Of a DNA stretch of 64,000 nucleotides, positions 8,377 to 18,461 are shown piece by piece; position 1 is the stretch's first letter, and every line of letters begins with the position of its first letter. The stretch comes from Arthrobacter tumbae. GTDB lineage: Bacteria > Actinomycetota > Actinomycetes > Actinomycetales > Micrococcaceae. The translations under genes were made by a program, and so were the position numbers. Location of the stretch: contig NZ_JAFBCC010000001.1 of NCBI RefSeq assembly GCF_016907495.1, positions 1,426,001 through 1,490,000 of the forward strand. Reading direction: 5' to 3'. The notes under the pieces are model-generated. The model saw only the letters and a list, made by a program, of their open reading frames with translations, was not told where the DNA came from and did not search any database.

Positions 8377-9609
8377 CTAGGTTCCCGCCTTCGATAGGAC
8401 CGCCGCCATTGCCGCCCTGACGCCGGTTGAAAGGGTCGGCTCCATAGCGGGCGAGAAGAACGGCGAGTGGTTCATCGGCACCTGGTCGGCGTCGAGAGTC
8501 TCCTGCGTATGCCCACCGAAGAACCAGAAAACCGACGGAACACCGATTGCCGCTCCCAGCAGCCCGAAGTCCTCCGATCCCATCAGCGGCTCAACCTCGA
8601 TTACGTTGCCGTCACCCAGCGCCTTGCCGAGCGCCTCCACGACATCAGCCGTAGCCTCCGGATCGTTGTAGTTTTTTGGAAACGTGTACAGCTCCTCGAT
8701 TACCGGATCCGGCGCGTCCGAGGCCTCCGCCTCTGCGCGGATGATCCGGCGCAGTGAGTTCAGCACCTTTTCACGGACCGCGTCGTCGAAAGTCCGCACA
8801 TTGAGCGTGAATTCGGCGCTGGAGGGGATGATGTTTTCCTTGAGACCGCCGTGGAACGTGCCCACCGTGACCACCGCAGCACGCCGCGGGTCAATCTCGC
8901 GCGAGACGATGGTCTGGATCCGAGTAATGATGTGAGCGCCCAACACAATCGGGTCTATGGAATCCTGCGGTTGGGACCCATGGGACTGGCGGCCCAGCAG
9001 CGTCACCTTCCAGGAGTCTGCCTGGGTCATGGTGTGCCCGGTGGCGTACTGGATGGTTCCTGCAAGGCCCGGCATCACATGCTGTCCGTAGATCACCTCA
9101 GGTCTCGGCGCCCTGTCCCAGAGGCCGTCCTCCACCATGGCCTTTGCCCCGGCCGCTGTTTCCTCACCGGGCTGGAAAATCAGCACAATGGTTCCGGCCC
9201 AGCGCTCCAGCGACCCGGCGAGGAGCTTCGCCGCCGTCAGTAGCGTGGCCGCGTGAATGTCGTGGCCGCAGCCGTGCATGACCGGCACCTCCGTGCCGTC
9301 GTCGAGCACTCCGGTGGCCGTGCTGGCATAGGGCAACCCAGTGTCTTCCCTGATGGGCAGTCCGTCGATGTCGGCGCGGAAGGCCACCACCGGGCCGTCA
9401 CCGTTCCGCAGGATACCGACGACGCCGGTGCCGCCGCAGCGGAACGCCTCGATCCCTGCCTTCTCGAGTTCGGCCTGGATCAGCGCGGACGTTCTGTGCT
9501 CCTGCATGGACAGTTCAGGATGGGCATGCAGGTGGCGGTAAAGATCGTGCATTTCGGCGCGCTGGCTCTCGCTGAGCAGCTCGGCAGGCAGTGTGGCGCT
9601 CATTTCCAT
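8377..9609 (-). CDS. M20 family metal-dependent amidohydrolase (aminoacylase/hippurate hydrolase type)
   Basis: A 410-residue M20D-type peptidase-like enzyme expected to remove an acyl group from an N-acyl amino acid using two divalent metals. Visible elements: HAHPELSMQEHRTS, AFRADIDGLPI, MHGCGHDIHAATLL (Cys/His metal ligands), IFQPGEETAAGAKAM and the late GSEDFG. ATG 9609 has GAGAG upstream at a good distance; a frame start ten codons earlier has none. It is last in an operon behind two membrane proteins, so it may process an imported N-acyl compound. The substrate cannot be read. Confidence 0.88.
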   Translation of the reverse strand: MEMSATLPAELLSESQRAEMHDLYRHLHAHPELSMQEHRTSALIQAELEKAGIEAFRCGGTGVVGILRNGDGPVVAFRADIDGLPIREDTGLPYASTATGVLDDGTEVPVMHGCGHDIHAATLLTAAKLLAGSLERWAGTIVLIFQPGEETAAGAKAMVEDGLWDRAPRPEVIYGQHVMPGLAGTIQYATGHTMTQADSWKVTLLGRQSHGSQPQDSIDPIVLGAHIITRIQTIVSREIDPRRAAVVTVGTFHGGLKENIIPSSAEFTLNVRTFDDAVREKVLNSLRRIIRAEAEASDAPDPVIEELYTFPKNYNDPEATADVVEALGKALGDGNVIEVEPLMGSEDFGLLGAAIGVPSVFWFFGGHTQETLDADQVPMNHSPFFSPAMEPTLSTGVRAAMAAVLSKAGT

Positions 9610-9642
9610 AATCTCTCTTTCAGGCATCTCAAGGCTCAACTG

Positions 9643-10353
9643 TCAGGCTTCGGACCGTGCTTCTTTGCGGGCAAACCACGCAAACAGGATGGTCGCAATA
9701 ACGGACACGGCAGTGGGAACCATCGCCAGGCCCGGCACTAGCGGCAGCAGGACAAACTGCACCACCAGGACCACAGCGAAAGCGATCAGCGTAGGCCGCA
9801 GCTGCCTTGTCGAAATGATCGCCTGAACGATGACAGCGCCCATGACGGCCGGCAGCACGTAGATACGGGCGACGTCGGTGACGCCCGCCGGTACAACGTT
9901 GATCAGCCAGGTGCCCAGGATTCCAACGAAGATCAGCAGCGACAGGAGATGGATGGCCGCCGCTCCGCAGATGGCCATGATGGCAGCAAAGTTGCCGCGA
10001 TCGGTCCCGGGTTTGGCGCCGATGCTGGTCTGGGCAACGAGCACGGAGGGCAGGAGCTTGTTCGAGATGTTGCCGATCATGAACGCCTGGTACATGGCTG
10101 CAGGACCGAGGATCGGGAAGTAGGTGATCGGCTCCACCAGCCAGATGACAAAGAAGGTGCCCAGGACGGCGGCGACGGCGGTCCACAGCTGTGTGGAGGT
10201 GATGCCGAGATTGGCGAACAGGACCAAGTAGAGCGGTCCTGCGACGGAAATGATGAGTCCGGCGATCATGGTCAGCCGGCCCCAGCGGGAGGTGGTGCGG
10301 TCGAATTCCGCGAGGTCCGCCGTCGCCTGGGCCGGGCTCAGGGTGGTGGTCAT
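9643..10353 (-). CDS. Multi-pass membrane protein of an M20-linked transport pair
   Basis: A 236-residue protein with about six hydrophobic segments (for example LTMIAGLIISVAGPLYLVLF and IYVLPAVMGAVIVQAII). GGAAGGA lies 8 bases before its ATG. It sits between a DUF5058-family gene and an M20 hydrolase. I know such membrane proteins as partners of DUF5058 proteins in N-acyl amino acid loci, sometimes loosely labelled mechanosensitive channels, but I see no motif that proves transport. A two-component carrier with the DUF5058 product is an inference from context. Confidence 0.65.
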   Translation of the reverse strand: MTTTLSPAQATADLAEFDRTTSRWGRLTMIAGLIISVAGPLYLVLFANLGITSTQLWTAVAAVLGTFFVIWLVEPITYFPILGPAAMYQAFMIGNISNKLLPSVLVAQTSIGAKPGTDRGNFAAIMAICGAAAIHLLSLLIFVGILGTWLINVVPAGVTDVARIYVLPAVMGAVIVQAIISTRQLRPTLIAFAVVLVVQFVLLPLVPGLAMVPTAVSVIATILFAWFARKEARSEA

Positions 10354-10382
10354 GGGATTGTTCCTTCCGGAAAGTTGGGCGG

Positions 10383-11139
10383 TCATGCGACTGGGCCGAG
10401 GCCGGCGGTGTGGGCGGCGTAGGCGACGAAGAGGGCTGCGACAATCGCGAAGCCCAGGCCCCATTCGCGCAGCCAGACCCGGTTCAGCCGCTTCGCGAGG
10501 AACAGGCACAGCCATGACGGCTCCGGCTGTGAGGAGGGTCAGGAGATGCGCGCTGCTTTTGGGGATTTCTCCGATCCCGATCGAGATGAAGGCAGCGAGC
10601 AACGCGGCCGCGGGCACCACGGTCATGATCAGTGGGTTGACTTTGGCAAGTTTGTGCTCGCCGCGCTTCAGCAGCGGAGTAGCGATCAGCGTGGTGAGCA
10701 TCCACATCGCCCCGCCGATGCTCATCGCGAAGAACGCGACGGCGAAAACCTGCTGCGTGTAGGTGGCGCCGCCCAGCGTGGCATCCATGGTCGATGCCGC
10801 GATGTTCGCAGCGCCGGTTTCGTAAGCTGCCGATCCGATCAACCCGATGCGCACCAGGACCGCCGGCGTGCCGAACAGTGCCAGCAAGGCAATGGCCACC
10901 AGTACGACGGCGAGTGACGGGCCGATCGCTGCGACGGCACCTGAACGGAATGATGTCTTCAGTTCTGCGGTGCTGATCCCGGCTGCGGGAGCCGCCTTTC
11001 GTGCGGCGCGAATATAGATGACGGACTGGAGGATGATGACGGCGAAGACGCCGAGTGCACACGCCCACAGCACGGGCATGTTGGCGATGGAAAGAATGTT
11101 CGTCGAGCTGCCGTTCTCCACGATCTGGGTGGGTGCCAT
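10383..11139 (-). pseudogene. DUF5058 family membrane protein with a one-base frameshift near its 3' end
   Basis: From ATG 11139 (GGAAGG upstream) the frame encodes a polytopic protein of DUF5058 type (segments such as VLWACALGVFAVIILQSVIY, and FAVAFFAMSIGGAMWMLTT). After residues ..LLTAGAVMA the frame turns into Arg/Pro-rich nonsense and runs through into the next gene. Reading one base later from about 10510 instead gives LFLAKRLNRVWLREWG followed by a last hydrophobic helix FAIVAALFVAYAAHTAG and a TGA at 10383-10385, 29 bases before the next ATG. One extra base at about 10501-10512 explains this. It may be a true mutation or a sequence error. Confidence 0.75.
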
Positions 11140-11278
11140 GGGAAGCCTTCCGGTCTGTGCAGGCGAGGGATGGATCAGTTGCTATTCATTGTGAAGTGAC
11201 CTGCACCACACCGCCTCAAATCCCTGATAATTTACAAAAAGAGCTAGCAGTCGCTCGAAATCGATCACGGAGGAAGCT

Positions 11279-12280
11279 ATGGAGCTCGATGAGGAGGACC
11301 TGCGGCTTGTCAACGCGCTGCAGATCGGGCCACGCCTGCCGTGGACGGTGATCGCCGAAGCACTGGACAGGCACCCGACCTCGCTCGCCGCACGCTGGGA
11401 TCGCCTATCAGCGGCGGGGGCGGCTTGGATCACTGCACATCCGGTCGGCAACCCCGACCAGATGTCACTGTCCTTCCACGACGTGCAGTGCGACCCTGCC
11501 CGGCGCGAGGACGCCCTGAGCGCCATCTCCAAAATTCCCGACGTCTTCACGATCGAGGAGTGTTACCGCAACCGCGACATGATGCTGACGGTCATCGCAC
11601 CGACCCCGACCTGGCTGGTTGAGTCGGTCTATCCACAGCTCGACCAGATACCTGGACTAATCCGGTACGAGACGTCTTTTTGCACGAAGCTGCACCAGGG
11701 CGCATATGGCTGGCGGCTCGACACCCTGACTTCCGGCCAGCGGACGGCACTGCAGCAGGCGGCCGGAAGCCGCCCGCCATACCGAGGTGCGCTCCCGCCC
11801 AAGTACCGTCCGATCATCCAGCAGTTGAGCCGCAACGGCCGCGCGACGGCTGCCGAGATCGCCGAGGCGGTGGGTCTCCACCCCGCAACTGCACGACGGC
11901 AGCTCCAGAAGATCCTCGATGCAGGCGTCTTGTCCTTCCGTTGCGAGGTAGCCAACGGGCTGGTTGGCTACCCGATCATCTGCCAATGGATGGCTCGATT
12001 GCCTGCAAGCCGGCACGACGACGCCGCTGCACACCTTGAGTCTCTGGGCTCCCTCCGCCTGTGCGCCTCAACAACCGGTGCGACAAACTTCCTCTTCATG
12101 ATGTGGTTGCGGACGGCGGCGGACATCATGGCCGTAGAACGGGCCGTGGCAGAGCACATCCCAGACCTGGAACTGGTGGAAAGCGTGGTGATCGCCAACG
12201 TCCGCAAGCGCGTTGGCTGGCTGCTCAACCGGGACGGCACCGCAACCGGCGAACTCACTGTGCCGGGCGAGGCCTGGTAG
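11279..12280 (+). CDS. Lrp/AsnC-family regulator with two HTH-ligand units
   Basis: A 333-residue protein built as two Lrp-like halves. The first has an HTH (DLRLVNALQIGPRLPWTVIA..) and an effector-like domain to about residue 150. The second has a clearer HTH (TAAEIAEAVGLHPATARRQLQ, about residues 190-210) and another RAM-like region with TGATNFLFMMWLRT. It is divergent from the DUF5058/M20 operon, separated by 139 bases, so it most likely controls that operon in response to an amino acid or its acyl derivative. GGAGG lies just before the ATG. Confidence 0.85.
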   Translation: MELDEEDLRLVNALQIGPRLPWTVIAEALDRHPTSLAARWDRLSAAGAAWITAHPVGNPDQMSLSFHDVQCDPARREDALSAISKIPDVFTIEECYRNRDMMLTVIAPTPTWLVESVYPQLDQIPGLIRYETSFCTKLHQGAYGWRLDTLTSGQRTALQQAAGSRPPYRGALPPKYRPIIQQLSRNGRATAAEIAEAVGLHPATARRQLQKILDAGVLSFRCEVANGLVGYPIICQWMARLPASRHDDAAAHLESLGSLRLCASTTGATNFLFMMWLRTAADIMAVERAVAEHIPDLELVESVVIANVRKRVGWLLNRDGTATGELTVPGEAW

Positions 12281-12344
12281 ACCACCAAGTTGCGTGAAGG
12301 CTCAAGTAACCGATAGCATGTGAATCGCGTCACCTACCAGTGAC

Positions 12345-12560
12345 GCACGCTTTCGATCCGTGGCGGGAGAGTCCTGCCGGTACATTCAGCGGGCGCCGTA
12401 GGAGCAAATCCTCCCCAGGAATCTCTCAGGCCCATGTACCGCCGCGGCGAGGCAACTCTGGAAAGCAGTCCGGGAAATCGGGCTCACCGACGGTGCAAGT
12501 GGAGCCCGGAACACCGGGCAAGACGGAAACTCTCAGGTCCAATACAGAGCGGGGAGGAAC
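12345..12560 (+). promoter_or_regulatory. Tandem glycine riboswitch ahead of gcvP
   Basis: Two glycine aptamers in a row. The first (about 12345-12460) shows GGGAGAGT, AGGAGCAAATC, CTCTCAGG and GAGGCAACTCTGGAAAG; the second (about 12461-12560) shows CGGTGCAAGTGGAG, CGGAAACTCTCAGG and a closing GGGGAG. These are the conserved core pieces of the class, and the pairing of two aptamers is its usual form. A hairpin, GTGGTG/CACCAC at 12571-12588, follows and ends close to the gcvP ribosome binding site, a candidate expression platform. Glycine binding should switch on the glycine-cleavage operon. Boundaries are approximate. Confidence 0.93.
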
Positions 12561-12607
12561 CCAAATCATCGTGGTGTCTTTGCACCACCTGAGTTATGGA
12601 GTTCCTC

Positions 12608-15460
12608 ATGACGAATCCGTCGCCCCAATCCACGTTCGCAGACCGCCACATCGGTGCGCGCCGCCAGGACCACATCGACACAATGCTGAAGGCTGTCGGC
12701 TATGACACTGTCGACAGCCTTGTTGACAGTGCCGTGCCTGATTCGATTCGTCAGGAAAGCCCGCTCGGACTGGACAGCGCGCTCAGCGAAGTCCAGGTGC
12801 TGGCCGAACTGCGCAGGCTTGCCGGCAGAAACAAGACCGCCGTTCAGATGATCGGCCAGGGCTACTACGACACCGTCACGCCGGCAGTGATCCGCCGCAA
12901 CATCCTTGAAGCGCCCGCCTGGTACACGGCCTACACCCCGTACCAGCCCGAGATCTCACAGGGACGGCTTGAGGCGCTGCTCAACTTCCAGACCATGGTG
13001 CAGGATCTCACTGCCCTGCCCGTCGCCAACGCTTCCCTCCTTGACGAGGCCACGGCTGTGGCGGAAGCCGTGCTGCTCATGCGCCGGGCCAATAAGAACA
13101 AGGCCGTCAAGGACGGCAAAACCGTCCTTGACGCGGACTGCCTTCCCCAGACCATCGCCATCGTCCTCGGCCGCGCAGAGGCGCTCGGTTTCGAGGTGGA
13201 GGTCGCTGACCTCTCCCAGGGACTCCCGGAAGGCGACATCAACGGCGTCGTCCTCCAGCAGCCGGGCGTCTCCGGCCGTGTCTGGGACCAGGCCTCCGTC
13301 ATCGCAGAAGCGAAAGAGCGGGGTGCGCTTGTTACCGTGGCCGCTGACCTCCTCGCTCTGACGCTCATCACCCCTCCGGGTGAGCAGGGAGCGGACATCG
13401 CCGTCGGCTCCACCCAGCGCTTCGGTGTTCCGCTGTTCTTCGGTGGACCGCACGCCGCGTACATGGCCGCGCGCGACGGCATGGAACGCACCCTTCCCGG
13501 CCGCATCGTCGGCGTCTCCAATGACAACGCCGGTGCTCCCGCCTACCGCCTGGCCCTCCAGACCCGCGAGCAGCACATCCGCCGCGAGAAGGCCACGTCG
13601 AACATCTGCACCGCGCAGGCGCTGCTGGCCATCGTGTCTTCGTTCTACGCCGTCTATCACGGCCCGGATGGACTGAAGGCCATTGCGCAGAACGTCCACG
13701 GCAGCGCCCGTGCGCTCGCCACCACGCTCAAGGCCGCCGGCTGGGAACTGGAGAGCGACTCCTTCTTCGACACCCTCACCGTCCACGTACCCCGCGACGC
13801 CGCCAAGGTGGTCTCCGCTGCTGAATCGCGTGGGATCAACCTGCGCCTCATCAACGCCGACACCGTCGGCATCTCGATCGATGAAACGACGACGCCGGAT
13901 GTCCTCTCCGCCGTGTCCGCCGCTTTTGGTGCCGGTCAGGTAAGGGAAGCTGCGGGCTTCGAGCTGCCCGCCGCCGTCGTGCGCACCTCGGAATACCTTC
14001 AGCACCCGGTCTTCAACACGCACCGTTCGGAGACCCAGCTGCTGCGCTACATCCGCAGGCTCTCGGACCGGGACCTCGCGCTGGACCGCACCATGATCCC
14101 GCTGGGCTCCTGCACCATGAAGCTGAACGCCACCGCTGAAATGGAAGCCATTTCGTGGCCCGAGTTCGCTTCGATTCACCCCTTCGCCCCGGATTCCCAG
14201 ACCGAAGGCTGGCGCGAGCTGATCGACGGGCTCGAAGCCGACCTTGCTGAGATCACCGGGTACGACCAGGTTTCCATCCAGCCCAACGCCGGTTCACAGG
14301 GTGAGCTCGCCGGGCTGCTCGCCATTCGCGGGTACCACGCTTCCCGCGGCGAGGGCCAGCGCAACGTCTGCCTGATTCCTGCCTCCGCGCACGGCACCAA
14401 CGCAGCGTCGGCTGTCCTCGCGGGCATGAAGGTTGTGGTCGTAGCCACGGCTTCGGACGGCACCATCGACCACGGTGACCTGCGGGGGAAGATCGAAGCC
14501 AACAGGGACGCCCTGTCGGCGATCATGATCACCTATCCGTCCACCCACGGAGTGTTCGACGCCGACGTCCGCGAAGTCTGCGATGCGGTGCACGAGGCGG
14601 GCGGCCAGGTCTACGTCGACGGCGCAAACCTGAACGCTCTCGTCGGCCTCGCCCAGCCGGGCAAGTTCGGCGGCGACGTCTCACACCTGAACCTGCACAA
14701 AACCTTTTGCATCCCGCACGGCGGCGGCGGTCCCGGCGTCGGCCCGGTGGCTGCGAAGGCGCACCTGGCGCCGTTCATGCCGGGCGACGCGAACAAGTCC
14801 GCCCATGAAGCCGGACACGGCGTCGCGATTTCTGCTTCCCGCTTCGGGTCGGCGGGCGTCCTGCCGATCTCCTGGGCGTACGTAAAGCTGATGGGCGGCC
14901 AGGGCCTCACCGAAGCCACCAAGTCCGCCCTCCTGGCGGCAAACTACATCGCCGCCCGGTTGAACGAGCACTTCCCGGTCCTCTACACCGGTGAAAGTGG
15001 ACTCGTTGCCCACGAGTGCATCCTTGACCTGCGCGAGCTCACGGCCCGCACGGGAGTTACGGCCGAGGACGTCGCCAAACGCCTTATCGACTTCGGGTTC
15101 CATGCCCCCACGCTGTCCTTCCCCGTGGCAGGCACTCTGATGGTAGAGCCGACCGAGTCCGAGGACCTCGCGGAAATCGACCGCTTCATCGACGCAATGG
15201 TGACCATCCGCAAGGAAATGGAGCAGGTCGCCACCGGGGACTTCACGTTGGAAGAGTCGCCGCTGCGTAACGCGCCGCACACGGCAGCCGCCGTCGTCAC
15301 CTCCGAGTGGGAGCGCCGTTACCCGCGCGAGCAGGGCGCGTTCCCCGTGCCCTCCCTCCGGCAGGACAAGTACTTCCCGCCCGTTGGCCGTATCGACGGC
15401 GCCGCAGGAGACCGAAACCTGGTCTGCTCCTGCCCTCCTCTCTCCGACTTCGAGAACTAA
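12608..15460 (+). CDS. gcvP: Glycine dehydrogenase (decarboxylating), P protein
   Basis: A 950-residue homodimer-type GcvP that decarboxylates glycine and passes aminomethyl to lipoyl-GcvH. The N-terminal half shows [13 protein letters not shown] and [12 protein letters not shown]. The C-terminal half shows the PLP site [18 protein letters not shown] (Lys) and GTNAASA. Full length for a fused bacterial P protein. ATG 12608 is favoured because TGGAG precedes it at good spacing; the start four codons earlier would remove that site. First gene after the riboswitch. Confidence 0.96.
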   Translation: MTNPSPQSTFADRHIGARRQDHIDTMLKAVGYDTVDSLVDSAVPDSIRQESPLGLDSALSEVQVLAELRRLAGRNKTAVQMIGQGYYDTVTPAVIRRNILEAPAWYTAYTPYQPEISQGRLEALLNFQTMVQDLTALPVANASLLDEATAVAEAVLLMRRANKNKAVKDGKTVLDADCLPQTIAIVLGRAEALGFEVEVADLSQGLPEGDINGVVLQQPGVSGRVWDQASVIAEAKERGALVTVAADLLALTLITPPGEQGADIAVGSTQRFGVPLFFGGPHAAYMAARDGMERTLPGRIVGVSNDNAGAPAYRLALQTREQHIRREKATSNICTAQALLAIVSSFYAVYHGPDGLKAIAQNVHGSARALATTLKAAGWELESDSFFDTLTVHVPRDAAKVVSAAESRGINLRLINADTVGISIDETTTPDVLSAVSAAFGAGQVREAAGFELPAAVVRTSEYLQHPVFNTHRSETQLLRYIRRLSDRDLALDRTMIPLGSCTMKLNATAEMEAISWPEFASIHPFAPDSQTEGWRELIDGLEADLAEITGYDQVSIQPNAGSQGELAGLLAIRGYHASRGEGQRNVCLIPASAHGTNAASAVLAGMKVVVVATASDGTIDHGDLRGKIEANRDALSAIMITYPSTHGVFDADVREVCDAVHEAGGQVYVDGANLNALVGLAQPGKFGGDVSHLNLHKTFCIPHGGGGPGVGPVAAKAHLAPFMPGDANKSAHEAGHGVAISASRFGSAGVLPISWAYVKLMGGQGLTEATKSALLAANYIAARLNEHFPVLYTGESGLVAHECILDLRELTARTGVTAEDVAKRLIDFGFHAPTLSFPVAGTLMVEPTESEDLAEIDRFIDAMVTIRKEMEQVATGDFTLEESPLRNAPHTAAAVVTSEWERRYPREQGAFPVPSLRQDKYFPPVGRIDGAAGDRNLVCSCPPLSDFEN

Positions 15461-15470
15461 GGATTCCGCG

Positions 15471-16589
15471 ATGACCGAGAACTACACAGCGCTTTACGAC
15501 CAGCACAAGCTGGCCGGGGCGTCCTTCACCGACTTCGGCGGTTGGCAAATGCCCCTGAAGTACAAGTCCGAACTCTCCGAGCACCACGCGGTACGTACCG
15601 CCGCGGGTCTCTTTGACCTCTCCCACATGGGCGAAGTCTGGGTCACCGGCCCGCACGCCGCGGCCTTCCTCGACTACGCTCTGGTCGGCAAGCTCTCAGC
15701 GGTGGCGGTAGGAAAGGCCAAGTACTCGCTGATCTGCCAGCAGGACGGCGGCATCATCGATGACCTGATCTCCTACCGCCGCGACGATGAGAAGTACCTC
15801 GTGGTCCCCAACGCCGGAAACGCCGCCGTGGTTGCCGCGGAACTTGCTGAACGAGCCGCGAATTTCAACGTCACTGTGAACGATGTGTCCGCCGAGACGT
15901 CGCTTATCGCCGTGCAGGGACCCAATGCCGAGGCCATCCTGCTCACGCTGGTGCCGGCCGACCAGCACGCGCTCGTCACCGAGCTCAAGTACTACGCCGC
16001 TGTTGAGGTCGAGATCAACGGTCAGGAACTGCTGCTGGCGCGCACCGGATACACCGGTGAGGACGGCTTCGAGATCTACGTGCCGAACGAGGACGCTCCC
16101 GGTCTGTGGGAAGCGCTGCTGGAGACCGGAACCGGGCAGGGACTCCCCGCCGGCCTCGCGTCCCGCGACTCCCTGCGCCTCGAGGCAGGCATGCCGCTCT
16201 ACGGCAACGAACTCTCCCGCGAGGGCAACCCCTACGCTGCGGGCCTCGGTCCGGTCGTTTCACTGGCCAAGGAATCCGACTTCATCGGCAAGACTGCACT
16301 GGCCGAACTCAAAGCAGCCGGCACCGGCTCGACCACTGGGCGCAAGCTCGTGGGCCTCAAGGGCCTCGGGCGCCGCGCAGGCCGCAGCCACTATCCCGTC
16401 CTGAAAGACGGGAACGTGGTGGGCGAAGTGACCTCCGGCCAGCCCTCCCCCACCCTGGGCTACCCGATCGCGTTGGCATACGTGGACGTCGAACTCAGCG
16501 AACCCGGCACAGCTCTGGACATCGACCTCCGCGGCAAGCCTGAGCCGTTCGAAGTTGTCGCACTGCCGTTCTACAAGCGCTCCAAGTAA
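15471..16589 (+). CDS. gcvT: Aminomethyltransferase, T protein of the glycine cleavage system
   Basis: A 372-residue enzyme that moves the methylene group from GcvH to tetrahydrofolate, releasing ammonia. Recognisable parts: FTDFGGWQMPLKYKSELSEHHAVR, GLFDLSHMGEVWVTG, LARTGYTGEDGFEIY and LRLEAGMPLYGNEL, with the C-terminal barrel ending VALPFYKRSK. ATG 15471 starts 10 bases after the gcvP stop with AAGGA upstream. The gap to gcvH is 129 bases and holds a stem-loop. Confidence 0.95.
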   Translation: MTENYTALYDQHKLAGASFTDFGGWQMPLKYKSELSEHHAVRTAAGLFDLSHMGEVWVTGPHAAAFLDYALVGKLSAVAVGKAKYSLICQQDGGIIDDLISYRRDDEKYLVVPNAGNAAVVAAELAERAANFNVTVNDVSAETSLIAVQGPNAEAILLTLVPADQHALVTELKYYAAVEVEINGQELLLARTGYTGEDGFEIYVPNEDAPGLWEALLETGTGQGLPAGLASRDSLRLEAGMPLYGNELSREGNPYAAGLGPVVSLAKESDFIGKTALAELKAAGTGSTTGRKLVGLKGLGRRAGRSHYPVLKDGNVVGEVTSGQPSPTLGYPIALAYVDVELSEPGTALDIDLRGKPEPFEVVALPFYKRSK

Positions 16590-16609
16590 GCCTCTGGGTC
16601 CGGCAGAGT

Positions 16610-16660
16610 CGGCATTTTCACGCGTGCTGCTTCGCTTGACGCACGCTTCCGAAAACGCCG
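16610..16660 (+). other. Long stem-loop in the gcvT-gcvH gap
   Basis: CGGCATTTTC (16610-16619) pairs with GAAAACGCCG (16651-16660), and inside it CGTGC (16623-16627) pairs with GCACG (16641-16645). A second short hairpin, CGCCGG/CCGGCG, follows at 16656-16672. No U-run follows, so it is more likely an mRNA processing or stability element, or a partial terminator tuning gcvH-glyA relative to gcvPT. Confidence 0.4.
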
Positions 16661-16718
16661 GCCCTGCCGGCGCCTTCACCGTCACGCTTCAAATCGAACG
16701 ACACTTTAAGGATGAGAT

Positions 16719-17102
16719 ATGAGCAAGGTTATTGCTGACCTGTTGTACTCCGCCGAGCACGAATGGATTGCCGGCGACGGCTCCGGACCCGTCTCGATCG
16801 GTATCACCGCCGTGGCCACCGACGCCCTCGGCGACATCGTGTACGTGGACCTTCCCGAGGTCGGCGACACCGTCACCGCCGGCGAAACGTGCGGCGAGGT
16901 GGAATCCACCAAGTCCGTCTCGGATCTGTACGCGCCGGTCTCCGGCGAAGTCACCGAAACCAATGCCGACGTCGTCGACAATCCGGAACTGATCAACAGC
17001 GATCCGTATGGCAACGGCTGGCTGTTCAAGGTGGCCGTCACCGAGAACGGCCCCCTGATGTCAGCTGAAGAGTACGCCGCAGCCAACGGAGGCGAGCTGT
17101 GA
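16719..17102 (+). CDS. gcvH: Glycine cleavage system H protein
   Basis: A 127-residue lipoyl carrier that shuttles the aminomethyl group between P, T and L proteins. The lipoylation site is the Lys in [15 protein letters not shown]. The start region SAEHEWI and the ending GWLFKVAV are also typical. AAGGATGAGAT lies before the ATG. The next gene's GTG overlaps its stop. lipA further down the operon would attach the sulfur atoms of its lipoyl group. Confidence 0.95.
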   Translation: MSKVIADLLYSAEHEWIAGDGSGPVSIGITAVATDALGDIVYVDLPEVGDTVTAGETCGEVESTKSVSDLYAPVSGEVTETNADVVDNPELINSDPYGNGWLFKVAVTENGPLMSAEEYAAANGGEL

Positions 17103-18430
17103 GCCCCGTAGGAGCAGGCCAGGCTACCGTCGCTTTCGAGCAGGTTGTGTCGCAGTCGCTGAACGCGCAGTTGTCCGACCTGGATCCGCGGATCGCCGGG
17201 AAGATCGACGACGAACTGAACCGCCAGCGCTCCGGTCTGGAAATGATCGCATCGGAGAACCACACCGCCGCTGCAGTCATGCAGGCTCAGGGCTCCGTCC
17301 TGACCAACAAATACGCGGAAGGGTATCCCGGCAAGCGCTACTACGGCGGCTGTGAGCATGTGGACGTCATCGAGCAACTGGCGATCGACCGGCTGAAGGC
17401 CCTGTTCGGCGCTGAGTACGCCAACGTGCAGCCGCACTCCGGTGCCCAGGCAAACGCCTCGGTGATGCACGCGCTGATCAAGCCTGGCGACACCATCATG
17501 GGCCTGAACCTGGCTCATGGCGGGCACCTGACGCACGGCATGCGCATCAACTTCTCGGGCAAGCTGTACAACGTCATTCCGTACCAGGTCCGCGAAGATG
17601 ACCACCGGATCGATATGGCCGAGGTGGAGCGCCTCGCACAGGAACACAAGCCGCAGCTCATCGTTGCCGGCTGGTCCGCGTACGCCCGCCAGCTGGACTT
17701 CGCCGAGTTCCGGCGGATTGCCGACTCGGTGGGCGCCTATCTCATGGTCGATATGGCGCACTTCGCCGGCCTCGTCGCCGCCGGTCTGCACCCCTCCCCC
17801 GTGCCGCACGCGCATGTCACCACGTCCACCACGCACAAGACTCTCGCCGGTCCGCGCGGCGGCATCATCCTGAGCAACGACGCCGCCATCGCCAAAAAAA
17901 TCAACTCCGCCGTGTTCCCGGGCCAGCAGGGCGGGCCACTGGAACATGTCATCGCCGGCAAGGCGGTTGCCTTCAAGATTGCCGCCTCGCCGGAGTTCAA
18001 GGAACGTCAGGAGCGGGTCCTTGCCGGCGCACGGATCCTGGCCGAACGCCTGATCCAGCCGGACGTCACCGCGAAGGGAATCAACGTCATCTCCGGCGGA
18101 ACCGATGTGCACCTCGTCCTGGTTGACCTGCGCAACTGCGAACTGAATGGACAGCAGGCCGAGGACCGTCTGGCGGAGATCGACATCACCGTGAACCGCA
18201 ACGCAGTGCCGTTCGACCCGCGCCCGCCGATGGTCACCTCCGGGCTGCGCATCGGCACCCCCGCGCTGGCTACCCGCGGCTTCGGCGCAGAAGCATTCGC
18301 GGAGGTCGCTGACATCATCGCCGAGGCTTTGATTGCCGACGCCGGTGCCGACCTCTCCGCCCTGCGTTCCCGTGTGGAAGCACTCGCCGCCGCGCACCCC
18401 CTCTATCCGGACGTTGCCGACCTCGCCTGA
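17099..18430 (+). CDS. glyA: Serine hydroxymethyltransferase
   Basis: A 443-residue PLP enzyme interconverting glycine plus methylene-THF and serine. Motifs: [42 protein letters not shown] and the PLP lysine in [15 protein letters not shown]. The GTG start overlaps the gcvH stop (GTGA), so translation is coupled. An N-terminal extension of about 20 residues precedes the usual start of the fold. In this operon it would make serine from the methylene-THF released by the cleavage system. Confidence 0.95.
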   Translation: MSPVGAGQATVAFEQVVSQSLNAQLSDLDPRIAGKIDDELNRQRSGLEMIASENHTAAAVMQAQGSVLTNKYAEGYPGKRYYGGCEHVDVIEQLAIDRLKALFGAEYANVQPHSGAQANASVMHALIKPGDTIMGLNLAHGGHLTHGMRINFSGKLYNVIPYQVREDDHRIDMAEVERLAQEHKPQLIVAGWSAYARQLDFAEFRRIADSVGAYLMVDMAHFAGLVAAGLHPSPVPHAHVTTSTTHKTLAGPRGGIILSNDAAIAKKINSAVFPGQQGGPLEHVIAGKAVAFKIAASPEFKERQERVLAGARILAERLIQPDVTAKGINVISGGTDVHLVLVDLRNCELNGQQAEDRLAEIDITVNRNAVPFDPRPPMVTSGLRIGTPALATRGFGAEAFAEVADIIAEALIADAGADLSALRSRVEALAAAHPLYPDVADLA

Positions 18431-18461
18431 GGGCGGATCGGTGTCCACTTAAGGAATAACT

